Below, in pieces: positions 26,039 through 34,337 of a DNA stretch of 64,000 nucleotides. Every line of letters starts with the position of its first letter. Position 1 is the stretch's first letter. Source of the stretch: M3007 sp964621185 (GTDB taxonomy: Bacteria; Bacteroidota; Bacteroidia; Chitinophagales; Saprospiraceae); the NCBI GenBank assembly GCA_964621185.1, contig CAZULM010000003.1, forward strand, positions 62,001 through 126,000, in the 5' to 3' direction. A program made the position numbers and the translations under genes. The notes beneath the pieces are model-generated. The model was not told where the DNA came from. It saw nothing but the letters and a program-made list of their open reading frames with translations, and ran no database searches.

Positions 26039-27412
26039 ATGGGAAAATTGAAATTCTTCCTCCCTCTTTTTATGGGCTTTGCAACCATGGCTTTCGCACA
26101 AGAAGGCCCCCAGAACGCACAGCCTGGCAAATGTTATGCTAAATGCCTCATCCCTGATACCTACGACAACGTCACGGAACAGGTATTGGTAAACGCCGCC
26201 TCGAAAAAAACAATCGCCGTGCCTGCCGAATACGAAACGAAGACCGAGCAGGTGGAGGTAAAAGCTGCCAGCTCCCGCCTGATCGCTGTGCCGGCACAGT
26301 ACGAAACCGTTACCGAGCAAGTGCTGGTGAAAGCCGCCAGCAAGCGCCTCGTCCCGGTGCCAGCCCAATACGAAACCGTTGACGAGCGCGTGATGATCAA
26401 GCCTGAGAGCAAGCGCGTGATCACCGTGCCAGCCGAATACGAGACTGTTACGGAGCGCGTGATGACCAAAGCCGAAAGCAAGCGCATGATCGAGGTGCCT
26501 GCCGTTTATGAGAACGTCACCGAATCGTATGTAAAGGAACCTGCATATACAAAAATCGAAGTATTGGTGCCAAAGTACGAGAACGTGACAGAGCGCGTAG
26601 AAACCAAGCCGTCTTCTACCAAATGGGTAAAGAAGCGCGCCGATGCCAACTGCCTGAGCGCCAACCCCGATGACTGCCTCGTATGGTGCCTTGTTGAAAC
26701 GCCAGCGGAATATGCCACCATCACCAAGCGCGTCAACAAAGGCTGCGACGGCTCCGGCGTGGCTGATGCCGGTTGCACCAAAACCACAGAAGTTCCCGCC
26801 GTAATGGGCACCCGCGTGGTGCGCAAGGTGAAAACGCCCGCCACTACCCGCGAAGAGGTGATCCCTGCAGAGTACAAGACTATGACCGTGCGCAAGGTGA
26901 AAACGCCCGCCACCACCCGCGAGGAGATTATCCCGGCAGAGTACGCCACCGTGAAAAAGCAAGTGCTGAAAACACCGGCTACCGTACGCGAGGAAGAAGT
27001 TCCTGCCGAATACACCACTGTTACCAAGCAAGTTGTAAAAGCACCGGCCACTACCCGCGAAGAGGTAATCCCCGCTGAATACAAAACCATGACTACTCGG
27101 GTACTGAAAACCGCCGCAACCACCCGCACGGAAGACATCCCGGCGGAGTACACCACCGTCACGAAGCGCAAGCTCGTCAAGCCAGGCGGATTCACCGAAT
27201 GGCGCGAAGTGCTCTGTGGCGATAAGGTGACCGGATACACCGTCCGCCAAATCCAGGCGGCGCTGATCAAAGCCGGATACGAGCCAGGGCCAACCGACAA
27301 CATCATGGGCGCGCGCACGAAAGCGGCCCTCACCAAGTTCCAAAAAGACAAGGGCCTGCCCGTCGGCAACCTCGACTTTGAGACTTTGAAAGCGCTTGGG
27401 GTGGATTATTGA
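26039..27412 (+). CDS. Exported protein of short VTxxVLVKxAS repeats with a C-terminal peptidoglycan-binding domain
   Basis: The 457-residue protein starts with a signal peptide (MGKLKFFLPLFMGFATMAFA). Residues about 45-195 hold degenerate ~23-residue repeats such as VTEQVLVKAASKRLVPVPAQ, each ending in a Tyr-Glu-Thr/Asn-Val turn. A Cys-bearing insert (ADANCLSANPDDCLVWC) follows, then a second series of ~22-residue repeats (RKVKTPATTREEVIPAEY). The last ~60 residues form a PG_binding_1-like domain (YTVRQIQAALIKAGYEPGPT, GARTKAALTKFQKDKGL). The protein probably attaches to the cell wall through the end domain and exposes a long beta-rich rod; function inferred only. A terminator follows at 27436-27473. 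Confidence 0.82.
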   Translation: MGKLKFFLPLFMGFATMAFAQEGPQNAQPGKCYAKCLIPDTYDNVTEQVLVNAASKKTIAVPAEYETKTEQVEVKAASSRLIAVPAQYETVTEQVLVKAASKRLVPVPAQYETVDERVMIKPESKRVITVPAEYETVTERVMTKAESKRMIEVPAVYENVTESYVKEPAYTKIEVLVPKYENVTERVETKPSSTKWVKKRADANCLSANPDDCLVWCLVETPAEYATITKRVNKGCDGSGVADAGCTKTTEVPAVMGTRVVRKVKTPATTREEVIPAEYKTMTVRKVKTPATTREEIIPAEYATVKKQVLKTPATVREEEVPAEYTTVTKQVVKAPATTREEVIPAEYKTMTTRVLKTAATTRTEDIPAEYTTVTKRKLVKPGGFTEWREVLCGDKVTGYTVRQIQAALIKAGYEPGPTDNIMGARTKAALTKFQKDKGLPVGNLDFETLKALGVDY

Positions 27413-27435
27413 TCCCAACCCATATTTTATGCTGG

Positions 27436-27480
27436 CAAAAGCCATCTCGATCATTCTTTCGGGGTGGCTTTTGTGTTTCT
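27436..27480 (+). terminator. Terminator of the repeat protein gene
   Basis: CAAAAGCCA (27436-27444) pairs with TGGCTTTTG (27465-27473), followed by the T-rich TGTTTCTT. The loop is 20 nt. Confidence 0.6.
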
Positions 27481-27535
27481 TAAAATTTATGTTATTTTTG
27501 TTGCTCATAAGCGCACAACACAAAAATTATCCGTT

Positions 27536-28120
27536 ATGAAATCTCCAGCATCCAAAATCTCCTTTTTGCTCGCATTATACGTGCTGCTGCACATCATAGA
27601 AGCCTGCAATCCTTGGGGCAACAACTGCAACTGCCCGAATGTCGAATTCCCCTTTATTGATTACAAAAAGATCAACGTCGCGACCAACGACCCCAATGCG
27701 GGCACTTCCTTTCAGATCACGATATACCCGGACTCAACATTTTTGGTAGCGCAGGCTTGCCCCAGGTTCAGCTTGTCCACCGCCGCTTATGGCTGCGATT
27801 GTATTGGTGAAGGGGACAGTGGCGACAAGTTTCCACCCATGGCCATGGATGTTTTTGCCGACCGGGATTTTAACGATACCCTTCCTGCGGGGGCCTCGCT
27901 GCGGTCTGTTTTTTGGGGCCAGACATTGGGGGACCTTGTAGCGCCTTTGAGTTATGAAGGGTACAGGCCAGAACCATTTCGCCGGGAGGGCAACGCCTAT
28001 TCCATTCGGACCGATCAAAGGCCCAATCAACTCGGCGAACCTTACCATTTTACCATTCAGTGGGTGAAGTCGAACAGCGATACCCTGGTGGCTAAAACGG
28101 AGGCGGTGATATTTAATTGA
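27536..28120 (+). CDS. Putative lipoprotein, DUF5034-like
   Basis: The 194-residue protein is read from the ATG at 27536. Its leader SFLLALYVLLHIIEAC ends in a lipobox-like IIEAC, so it is probably a lipoprotein. The mature part begins NPWGNNCNC, is Cys-rich at first and then beta-rich (TSFQITIYPDSTFLVAQACP). Similarity to DUF5034-type proteins of Bacteroidota is suggested by the pattern but not certain; function is unknown. An in-frame ATG at 27464 lies upstream but would hide the leader. Confidence 0.65.
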   Translation: MKSPASKISFLLALYVLLHIIEACNPWGNNCNCPNVEFPFIDYKKINVATNDPNAGTSFQITIYPDSTFLVAQACPRFSLSTAAYGCDCIGEGDSGDKFPPMAMDVFADRDFNDTLPAGASLRSVFWGQTLGDLVAPLSYEGYRPEPFRREGNAYSIRTDQRPNQLGEPYHFTIQWVKSNSDTLVAKTEAVIFN

Positions 28121-28138
28121 AGCTGGCCTAAGTATCCA

Positions 28139-28934
28139 TCAGTGGGCAATGCACAGGGCTTTTTGGGCAGTTTTCCCATTGGATAATTTCAGGCCCACAG
28201 CGTAGCAGCCTGTGGACAACGCGGACGTCTGCAGTTGAATTGCCCCATACGCCCCCAGGGATTCAAAGTACTTTTGTAGCACTTGGCCCAATGGGTTAAC
28301 CAGGGTAATTTCCATTGCAGCAGCACCATCCGCAACACTTTCAAAAATGATGCTTGAATGGCTATTTGCCGGATTTGGTTGTATGCTGAAATCAAATGTT
28401 TGCCTGGCCTGGGGTGAATTTGTTCCCGTGCTTAAACACAGGTTGAGTTCGCCGTTGGCGCCAATCTTCAACAGCTGGATGCTATCGGGAGCATTTGACC
28501 CAAACCCCAAAAATGCCCCCCCGGCAAGGGCTCTATACCACAAAACTGGAACGAGTAGGTTTGTGTCCATTTTACGGCACACAGAAAATTGCCATCAAGG
28601 CTTATGCCTATTGCGGCTGCGGGGAGCGCTAGGCTGCTTTTTGAAAGCAAAACACCCTCGGTGTTGTAGTTGAGCTTTATCACCTTGATTCCTGCAGGAG
28701 TAGAGGCGTTAGCCTGAATAAAAAAACATAGGAGTCCCCCAAGTCGCGGCCTGTTACAAATTTTATGCTGCCCACCCCTAAGCCATCGTTGGCATACAAG
28801 GGATAACTGGTGATAAAGCCACAGGTGTCGGAGGGTTGCGCCCCTTCTTTATTTACGGCCAAAACAGCCAAAACAGCCAAAACAGCTGTTAAAACCACCG
28901 CATTGATTTGAAGAAATTTCTGCATGGTACCCAT
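28139..28934 (-). pseudogene. T9SS cargo gene broken by two homopolymer frameshifts
   Basis: Three overlapping frames on the minus strand form one protein of about 260 residues. Part 1 (from 28934) has a leader with an AVLAVLAV repeat (9-nt CCAAAACAG tandem at 28861-28886) and GLGVGSIKFVTGRDLGDSY. A one-base slip in seven A/T (28720-28726) moves it to IQANASTPAGIKVIKLNYNT and GISLDGNFLCAVKWTQTYSF. A second slip in seven C/G (28516-28522) moves it to GGAFLGFGSNAPDSIQLLKI and a T9SS type A domain (FSIQPNPANSHSSIIFES, ending KTAQKALCIAH). Both breaks are in 7-nt homopolymers, so indel errors or recent decay are equally possible. Confidence 0.8.
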
Positions 28935-29042
28935 TCGCTGGCGAAAGAAAAAGTATCAGGATGATACAACGAAAGTAGTGATTTTCAACATTAGCGACAG
29001 ATAAATGGCTATTTTTGAAACAGTTGGGAATTCGAATCAGCG

Positions 29043-29050
29043 TACTTTTG
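29043..29050 (+). promoter_or_regulatory. -7 box (TACTTTTG) for the M20 hydrolase gene
   Basis: Exact TAnnTTTG match 38 nt before the ATG at 29088. Confidence 0.5.
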
Positions 29051-29087
29051 CGAATATTGGCAAACCCCGAAGAAATTCGACCCGCAC

Positions 29088-30278
29088 ATGAAAGAAGAAA
29101 TCCAGCGTCTCGCCCATGCGTACCACGCCGAAACAGTCGCCAACCGCCGTCATCTCCACGCCAACCCGGAACTATCCTTCCAGGAAGTTAAAACCGGGCA
29201 GTTTGTAGCGGCACAACTTACCGCCATGGGCGTGGAGCACCAACACGGCATCGCCGACAACGGTGTGGTAGCCCTGATAAAAGGCAAAAACCCGCGCAAG
29301 CGCATCATCGCCCTGCGCGGCGACATGGACGCGCTGCCCATCCAGGAAGCCAACAACGTGCCGTACAAATCGCAAAACGACGGCGTGATGCACGCCTGCG
29401 GCCACGACGTGCACACGTCCTCGCTGCTGGGCACAGTGAAGGTGCTGCACGAATTGCGGCACCATTTTGAAGGCACTGTCAAGTGCATTTTCCAGCCCGG
29501 CGAGGAGAAACTGCCCGGCGGCGCCAGCATCATGATAAAACAAGGGGTGCTGCAAAAGCCAAAGCCGCAGAGCATCTTCGGGCAGCACGTACACCCGCCC
29601 CTGCGCGCGGGCATGGTAGGGCTGCGCCCGGGCATGTACATGGCCTCTGCCGATGAGATATACGTGACCGTGAAAGGCCGCGGCGGACACGGTGCCATGC
29701 CCCAGGAGTGCATCGACCCGGTGATGATCACCGCCCAGATTCTCGTCGCCCTGCAGCAAGTTGTGAGCCGCTTCGGCGACCCCGGCATCCCATCGGTGCT
29801 CACTTTCGGCAAAATGAACACCAGCGGCGGCTCCACCAACGTGATCCCGAACGCGGTGAAGTTGGAAGGCACCTTCCGCACAATGGACGAAAAATGGTGC
29901 GCCGATGCCCACCGCCGCATGAAAAGGATGGCAGAGGGCATCGCCAAGAGCATGGGCGGGGCCTGCGATTTCAACATCCTGAAAGGGTATCCAGTGCTGT
30001 ACAACAACGAGCAGCTCACCGCCCGCACCAAGAAATGGGCCATTGAATTCCTTGGCAAAGACAAAGTTGTGGACCTGCCCAAGCGCATGACCGCCGAAGA
30101 CTTCTCCTATTTCTCCCAAGCCATGCCAGCCTGCTTCTACCGCCTCGGCACGGGCAACCCGGAGCGCGGCATCACTTCACCCATCCACACCGACACCTTC
30201 GACATCGACGAATCGGCGCTGGAAACCGGGGTGGGGCTGATGGCCTGGCTGGCGGTACAGGAGCTGAGCTTCCGATGA
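29088..30278 (+). CDS. M20-family amidohydrolase (N-acyl amino acid hydrolase type)
   Basis: The 396-residue enzyme belongs to the M20D branch (hippurate, N-acetyl-amino acid and IAA-amino acid hydrolases), which cleaves N-acyl amino acids using two metal ions. Visible parts: RRHLHANPELSFQE at the N-terminus, RGDMDALP (77-84), the metal motif ACGHDVHTS (Cys103, His105), PGEE (general base region, about 140), GQHVHP, then the lid/dimerisation domain with GRGGHGAMP, and ITSPIHTDTF (metal His near the end). No signal peptide is seen, so it acts in the cytoplasm. The substrate cannot be predicted. Confidence 0.9.
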   Translation: MKEEIQRLAHAYHAETVANRRHLHANPELSFQEVKTGQFVAAQLTAMGVEHQHGIADNGVVALIKGKNPRKRIIALRGDMDALPIQEANNVPYKSQNDGVMHACGHDVHTSSLLGTVKVLHELRHHFEGTVKCIFQPGEEKLPGGASIMIKQGVLQKPKPQSIFGQHVHPPLRAGMVGLRPGMYMASADEIYVTVKGRGGHGAMPQECIDPVMITAQILVALQQVVSRFGDPGIPSVLTFGKMNTSGGSTNVIPNAVKLEGTFRTMDEKWCADAHRRMKRMAEGIAKSMGGACDFNILKGYPVLYNNEQLTARTKKWAIEFLGKDKVVDLPKRMTAEDFSYFSQAMPACFYRLGTGNPERGITSPIHTDTFDIDESALETGVGLMAWLAVQELSFR

Positions 30279-30304
30279 TGCCTGAACACCAGCTCCAAAG
30301 AGAA

Positions 30305-30333
30305 CGCCCTGCCGGTGCAATACCGACAGGGCG
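30305..30333 (+). terminator. Hairpin downstream of the M20 gene
   Basis: CGCCCTGCCGGT (30305-30316) pairs with ACCGACAGGGCG (30322-30333) with one mismatch and a 5-nt loop. No clear T-run follows. Confidence 0.45.
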
Positions 30334-30396
30334 ACAAATCTCTGGTTTTAATATCTAAATATACCCAATGGAAAGTGATTTGCGAAAATATCAGGT

Positions 30397-30448
30397 ATTA
30401 AATCTATGATAATCAATATGATCTATCCTGAAAATCAGCAAATCCCTA
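30397..30448. repeat. Short dispersed repeat (TAATCAATATGAT type), copy F
   Basis: Matches copy E at 19722-19775 (TAATCAATATGATCTATCCT GAAAATC, then GCAAATCCCTAG). It lies in the space between two convergent genes. Confidence 0.7.
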
Positions 30449-30464
30449 GAATCCTGGTATAAAC

Positions 30465-31136
30465 TTACTGTTTAAAGAAGTAAGTGAGCGTGAGCCGCAT
30501 GGCATTGGTGCGGATGGTGTTTGTTTTTTCCACGAAATCGCGGTTGTTGTTCAGGTTTCGGGCGCCAAAGTAGTAACGCGCGTTCACCCTGAAACGCCCC
30601 TCGCCAGCGCTGATGCCAACGGCTGGGCCAAAATCTACGCCCGTAAAAGCTTCGTTGAGGTCGATGGCAAGGGTGGCATTGTTGATGCTCTCGTAGTCGC
30701 CCACATATGCATCTTGGTTTTTGCGGTTGAGGTTGTGGAAATGGGAGCCGAAAAAGCCGCCGGCTTGCAGGCTAACCGGGATGGAAGGCACCGGCTTGTA
30801 ACCCGCGAACACACCCGTTTCAAAAGAATTGTAGAAGTAGTCGTAGGTGCTCACTACCGGCTCGTCTTCCGGTTGAAATTTTACCGTTTTGGCAGAAGCG
30901 CCTTTTTGCACGAATATTATTTCCGGGCTAAGTTCGAAGTGCTCGCCAAACCCCAGGGAAATGGTGAAGCCTGCCGCTGCGCTCAGTCGCCCGGTGGCGG
31001 TGGTGAATAGGTCAGAGCTGAGGGAGGAGTAGTTGCTACCAAAGGTAAATCCCATTTTGTACTGGCTTTGGGCTTCGATAGCTGTGGTGGCAAAGGTGGC
31101 GACGAGCGCGGCGGCAACAATGATTCTGATGTTCAT
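30465..31136 (-). CDS. PorT-like outer membrane beta-barrel protein
   Basis: The 223-residue protein has a signal peptide (MNIRIIVAAALVATFATTAI) and then alternating hydrophobic strands typical of small 8-stranded barrels in Bacteroidota (YKMGFTFGSNYSSLSSD, FELSPEIIFVQKGA, FETGVFAGYKPVPSIP), ending with aromatic LTLTYFFKQ. This is the outer-membrane beta-barrel domain family that includes PorT, but the family is large and a T9SS role is not implied. It converges with the M20 gene. Confidence 0.8.
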   Translation of the reverse strand: MNIRIIVAAALVATFATTAIEAQSQYKMGFTFGSNYSSLSSDLFTTATGRLSAAAGFTISLGFGEHFELSPEIIFVQKGASAKTVKFQPEDEPVVSTYDYFYNSFETGVFAGYKPVPSIPVSLQAGGFFGSHFHNLNRKNQDAYVGDYESINNATLAIDLNEAFTGVDFGPAVGISAGEGRFRVNARYYFGARNLNNNRDFVEKTNTIRTNAMRLTLTYFFKQ

Positions 31137-31242
31137 AAGATCGGATTGATTTTTGACAAAAATTTTGCTTAAACTAAATTTTGTAAAATTTTATCCGATA
31201 AATCAGAATTTAATTGTCAGTGAAAAGAATTTAATTTCGTCA

Positions 31243-31250
31243 CAAAGGTA
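31243..31250 (-). promoter_or_regulatory. -7 box (TACCTTTG) for the beta-barrel gene
   Basis: TAnnTTTG match 107 nt before the ATG at 31136; the leader would be long. Confidence 0.35.
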
Positions 31251-31438
31251 ATGGCAATCCAATTACCCGCAAGTATTTTTGAAATATTTCGCAAAAAATA
31301 TTTGCTTCTGCAACATGATCGTCTGCGGTTTAGTTAACAAAAACGGCTCGACGGAATGATTAGTGCAAGCTTGAGGCCAAGTTTGGGAAATTGTCGGGTC
31401 TTGGACATTTTGGCTGGGTTGCATAAACTCTACGGCTC

Positions 31439-31490
31439 GGCGTTTTTTTAACACATAGGTACATAGGGACATATGTGTTAAAAAAACGCC
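31439..31490. repeat. Perfect inverted repeat of the AACACATAG family, 19-bp arms
   Basis: GGCGTTTTTTTAACACATA (31439-31457) is the exact reverse complement of 31472-31490, with a 14-nt loop that holds further ACATAG copies. It lies at the 3' end of the BASS transporter gene, where on the minus strand the T7 run could also serve termination. Confidence 0.9.
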
Positions 31491-31496
31491 ACGACC

Positions 31497-32387
31497 TTAT
31501 CCAGCAGCACTTCTCGCCTCTACCCGGTTGGCCACATACGCAAACAGGCAGGCGGTCCAGAATGAAAACAGGGAGTACACCAGCGCCGGCTTTACCATTG
31601 CCTGGTTGCTGAGCATATTGCTTGCGATGAGGAAGGCGAGGGTAGTGTTTTGTACCCCGCTTTCCATGGCAGCCGTGATGCGCGAAGGGTGTGGCAACCC
31701 CATGCGTTTCATGAAAAAATAGCCGAAAAGCAGGCACGACGCGTTTTGCAACAAAGCAAATGGCGTGATGAGCCAAAAATCGCCCAAGCTCAAGCCTGCG
31801 CCACCCTGCCGTTCACCGGCAAACAATTTTATGGCAAACACAATGGCGAGCAGCACCAGCATGATGTATTTGGCGGGCTTGCTGATTTTCGCCGCCATCC
31901 GCGGATAACGCCGTCGAATCAGGATGCCCATCATGGCAGGTATGATGGTAATGAAGAAAATATGCCCCACGGTATCCCAAAAAGGCAGGTGGAGGTCGGT
32001 TGAGCGGCCCAAGAAAACACGCAAGCCGAGGTTCACCACAATAGGGATGGAAAACAATGTGAGCAGGCTGTTCACCGCAGTGATGGAGATGGAAAGCGCC
32101 ACATTGCCGCGCCACAGGTACGTAAGAAAACCTGATGTAGCGCCACCCGGGCTGGCGGCCAGGATGATCAGCCCCACTTTTATCTCTCCGGGCAGCGGCG
32201 CCAGCAAGCTTATGGTAAAAGCAATGATGGGCAGGCCGATCATCTGCGCGCTCAAGGCAGTAAAAAACGCCCGCGGATGCCGAATTACCCGCCGAAAATC
32301 GGCAAAAGTGAGTGAAAGGCCAACGCCAAACATCACCAGGCCGAGCACGGTGCCTACAGCGGAATCGACAAAAAATGTTGCGGACAA
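31497..32387 (-). CDS. Bile acid:sodium symporter (BASS) family transporter
   Basis: The 296-residue inner-membrane protein has about nine hydrophobic segments and the BASS signature region FGVGLSLTFADFRRV near the N-terminus, PGGATSGFLTYLWRGNVALS in the middle (the sodium-site helix crossover) and GVQNTTLAFLIASN in the second half. Members co-transport organic acids with sodium; the substrate here is unknown and need not be a bile acid. It stands alone; the next gene upstream on the same strand, the acyl-CoA dehydrogenase, is 122 bases away. Confidence 0.88.
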   Translation of the reverse strand: MSATFFVDSAVGTVLGLVMFGVGLSLTFADFRRVIRHPRAFFTALSAQMIGLPIIAFTISLLAPLPGEIKVGLIILAASPGGATSGFLTYLWRGNVALSISITAVNSLLTLFSIPIVVNLGLRVFLGRSTDLHLPFWDTVGHIFFITIIPAMMGILIRRRYPRMAAKISKPAKYIMLVLLAIVFAIKLFAGERQGGAGLSLGDFWLITPFALLQNASCLLFGYFFMKRMGLPHPSRITAAMESGVQNTTLAFLIASNMLSNQAMVKPALVYSLFSFWTACLFAYVANRVEARSAAG

Positions 32388-32509
32388 AATTTAATATTTT
32401 TGGTTATAAAAATAGAGGGTTACACGGTTGGCTTGACCTGTAATTTTATGGAACGCCACATCAAAATTAGGGAGTATTCACGTCAACGCCGTAACCTTGT
32501 AATCCTTTT

Positions 32510-33736
32510 TTAACCAAAAGCATTCAAGCCCGTCACGTCATGCCCTGTAATCAGCAAATGGATGTCGTGGGTACCCTCGTAAGTCAGCACCGTTTCCAGG
32601 TTCATCATGTGCCGCATGATCGGGTATTCGTTGGTGATGCCCATGCCGCCGTGTATTTGGCGGGCTTCTCGGGCTATGGTAAGGGCGGTGATGCAACTGT
32701 TGCGCTTGGCCATGCTCACCTGAGCCGGGGTCATTTTGCCCTCGTTGGCGAGGGTACCGAGGCGCCACACCATGAGCTGGGCCTTGGTAATCTCCGTGAT
32801 CATTTCAGCCAACTTTTTCTGCGTCAACTGGAAGGCGCCGATTGGCTTGCCGAATTGCTGCCGTTCTAAAGAATAGCGCAATGCGGAGTCATAACAATCC
32901 AATGCCGCACCAATGGCGCCCCAGGCGATGCCATAACGGGCTTTTGTGAGGCAAGTGAGTGGGCCTCTCATGCCCTCTACGCCGGGCAGCACGTTTTTCT
33001 TGGGCACGCGCACGTCTTCAAATACCAACTCTCCGGTTATGCTGGCCCGAAGGCTCCATTTGCCGTGGATTTCCGGGGCAGAGAAGCCTTTCATACCTTT
33101 TTCCACGATCATACCGATCACTTTTCCGTCTTCCCTTTTGGCCCATACCACGGCGATGTCGGCGACAGGGGAATTGGTGATCCACATCTTTGCGCCATTG
33201 AGGATGTAGCTGTCGCCATCCTCTTTCACGTTAGTGATCATGCTGGCTGGGTTTGAGCCGGAATCTGGCTCGGTTAGGCCGAAGCAGCCGATCAGTTCTC
33301 CGCTGGCTAATTTTGGGAGGTAATGCCTTTTCTGTTCTTCAGACCCAAATTTGTAAATCGGGTACATTACCAGCGAGCCTTGTACAGATGCCATGGAACG
33401 TATGCCGGAGTCGCCGCGCTCAAGCTCTTGCATGATGACGCCGTAAGCGATTTCGTCCATGCCGCCGCAGCCGTATTCAGCGGGCAAAGAGGGGCCAAAA
33501 GCGCCGATTTCTGCCAAGCCCTTGAACAAATGGGTTGGGCATTGCGCACGGTTGGAATAGTCTTCGATGATCGGGCTGACTTCAGACTTCACCCATTGGC
33601 GCACCGCATCGCGTGCCAACAAATGTTCGGATGTCAGTAAATCATCAACACCGAAATAATCGTGGTGCTGGTAGCGGTCTTCGCGCATGCTGCGTTTTGC
33701 CTGCTGGGAATTGGTATCTGTGCCGTTAGATTGCAT
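32510..33736 (-). CDS. gcdH: Acyl-CoA dehydrogenase, glutaryl-CoA dehydrogenase type
   Basis: The 408-residue FAD enzyme closely follows glutaryl-CoA dehydrogenase: RSMASVQGSLVMYPIYKFGS, LIGCFGLTEPDSGSNPASM (FAD and substrate loop), LRASITGELVFEDVRVP, QFGKPIGAFQLTQKKLA, and the catalytic base in LTYEGTHDIHLLITG. GcdH oxidises and decarboxylates glutaryl-CoA to crotonyl-CoA in lysine and tryptophan breakdown. It is cytoplasmic and single-standing here. A -7 box precedes it at 33769-33776. Confidence 0.88.
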   Translation of the reverse strand: MQSNGTDTNSQQAKRSMREDRYQHHDYFGVDDLLTSEHLLARDAVRQWVKSEVSPIIEDYSNRAQCPTHLFKGLAEIGAFGPSLPAEYGCGGMDEIAYGVIMQELERGDSGIRSMASVQGSLVMYPIYKFGSEEQKRHYLPKLASGELIGCFGLTEPDSGSNPASMITNVKEDGDSYILNGAKMWITNSPVADIAVVWAKREDGKVIGMIVEKGMKGFSAPEIHGKWSLRASITGELVFEDVRVPKKNVLPGVEGMRGPLTCLTKARYGIAWGAIGAALDCYDSALRYSLERQQFGKPIGAFQLTQKKLAEMITEITKAQLMVWRLGTLANEGKMTPAQVSMAKRNSCITALTIAREARQIHGGMGITNEYPIMRHMMNLETVLTYEGTHDIHLLITGHDVTGLNAFG

Positions 33737-33768
33737 AGTTAAGTCGGAAAATGGTTAGAAAGCTGTTG

Positions 33769-33776
33769 CAAAAGTA
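33769..33776 (-). promoter_or_regulatory. -7 box (TACTTTTG) for gcdH
   Basis: Exact TAnnTTTG match 33 nt before the ATG at 33736. Confidence 0.5.
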
Positions 33777-33914
33777 AGGAAAGATTATCTTCGCAAGATT
33801 GCAATTTGACGAAAAAGCAAATGTTATCAAAATTTAATTCCAAAAAATTGTAATTTTTTATTGTAAAGCAAATTTATTTTGGAATTTTGCAGCTTTAGTT
33901 GTTTTGCCAAATCG

Positions 33915-34253
33915 TCACCATTCCCAACCTTCAAGGCCGGTCAGCGGCGCCGATTTAACGCTCATTTTTGTGGCGATGCGCTGTTTTTGGCGTTCTATGA
34001 CAAGCCGCGCCAGCCCAATATTGGCAGGTTCGGGAGCGTCAGGCCGCATAACCGGACGGATTTTTTCTTCCAAAACATCCAAGCGGTACAACAAGCTCAT
34101 CAATTGTTCTGGTTGTTGTTCCAACAATTCCCCGATCCGCGCTGCGAGGATTTGAACCAAAACTTCTTCGTCAGCAAAATTTTCACCTTCAGGCAGCTCA
34201 AAAGCCAGGTTGACAAGGGAAGCTGTTTGCTTGAATAACTGATCTTCTTCCAT
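33915..34253 (-). CDS. Small conserved-looking helical protein, unknown function
   Basis: The 112-residue protein is read from the ATG at 34253 (MEEDQLFKQTASLVNLAFEL). It is largely helical and acidic, with a Gln/Leu-rich middle (RIGELLEQQPEQLMSLLYRL) and a basic C-terminal helix. No motif is recognised. It is divergent from lpxC-fabZ, and its -7 box (34262-34269) lies right upstream of the start. The longer open frame to 34391 would run into lpxC and is rejected. Confidence 0.7.
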   Translation of the reverse strand: MEEDQLFKQTASLVNLAFELPEGENFADEEVLVQILAARIGELLEQQPEQLMSLLYRLDVLEEKIRPVMRPDAPEPANIGLARLVIERQKQRIATKMSVKSAPLTGLEGWEW

Positions 34254-34261
34254 ATTAGCCG

Positions 34262-34269
34262 CAAAGGTA
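34262..34269 (-). promoter_or_regulatory. -7 box (TACCTTTG) for the helical protein gene
   Basis: TAnnTTTG match about 8 nt before the ATG at 34253, back to back with the lpxC-fabZ box. Confidence 0.45.
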
Positions 34270-34302
34270 GGGGCATTTGAAAGATTGTTCGCCGTTGCTC
34301 CG

Positions 34303-34310
34303 TACTTTTG
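34303..34310 (+). promoter_or_regulatory. -7 box (TACTTTTG) for lpxC-fabZ
   Basis: Exact TAnnTTTG match 28 nt before the ATG at 34338. Confidence 0.5.
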
Positions 34311-34337
34311 CAGACAATAAAATTGACAAGTTCCTAT

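Noticed and set aside
26033..27523. A ~496-codon minus-strand frame opposite the repeat protein
   Set aside because: It mirrors the repeats of the plus-strand gene and has no recognisable domain; the plus gene has a leader and a peptidoglycan-binding end.
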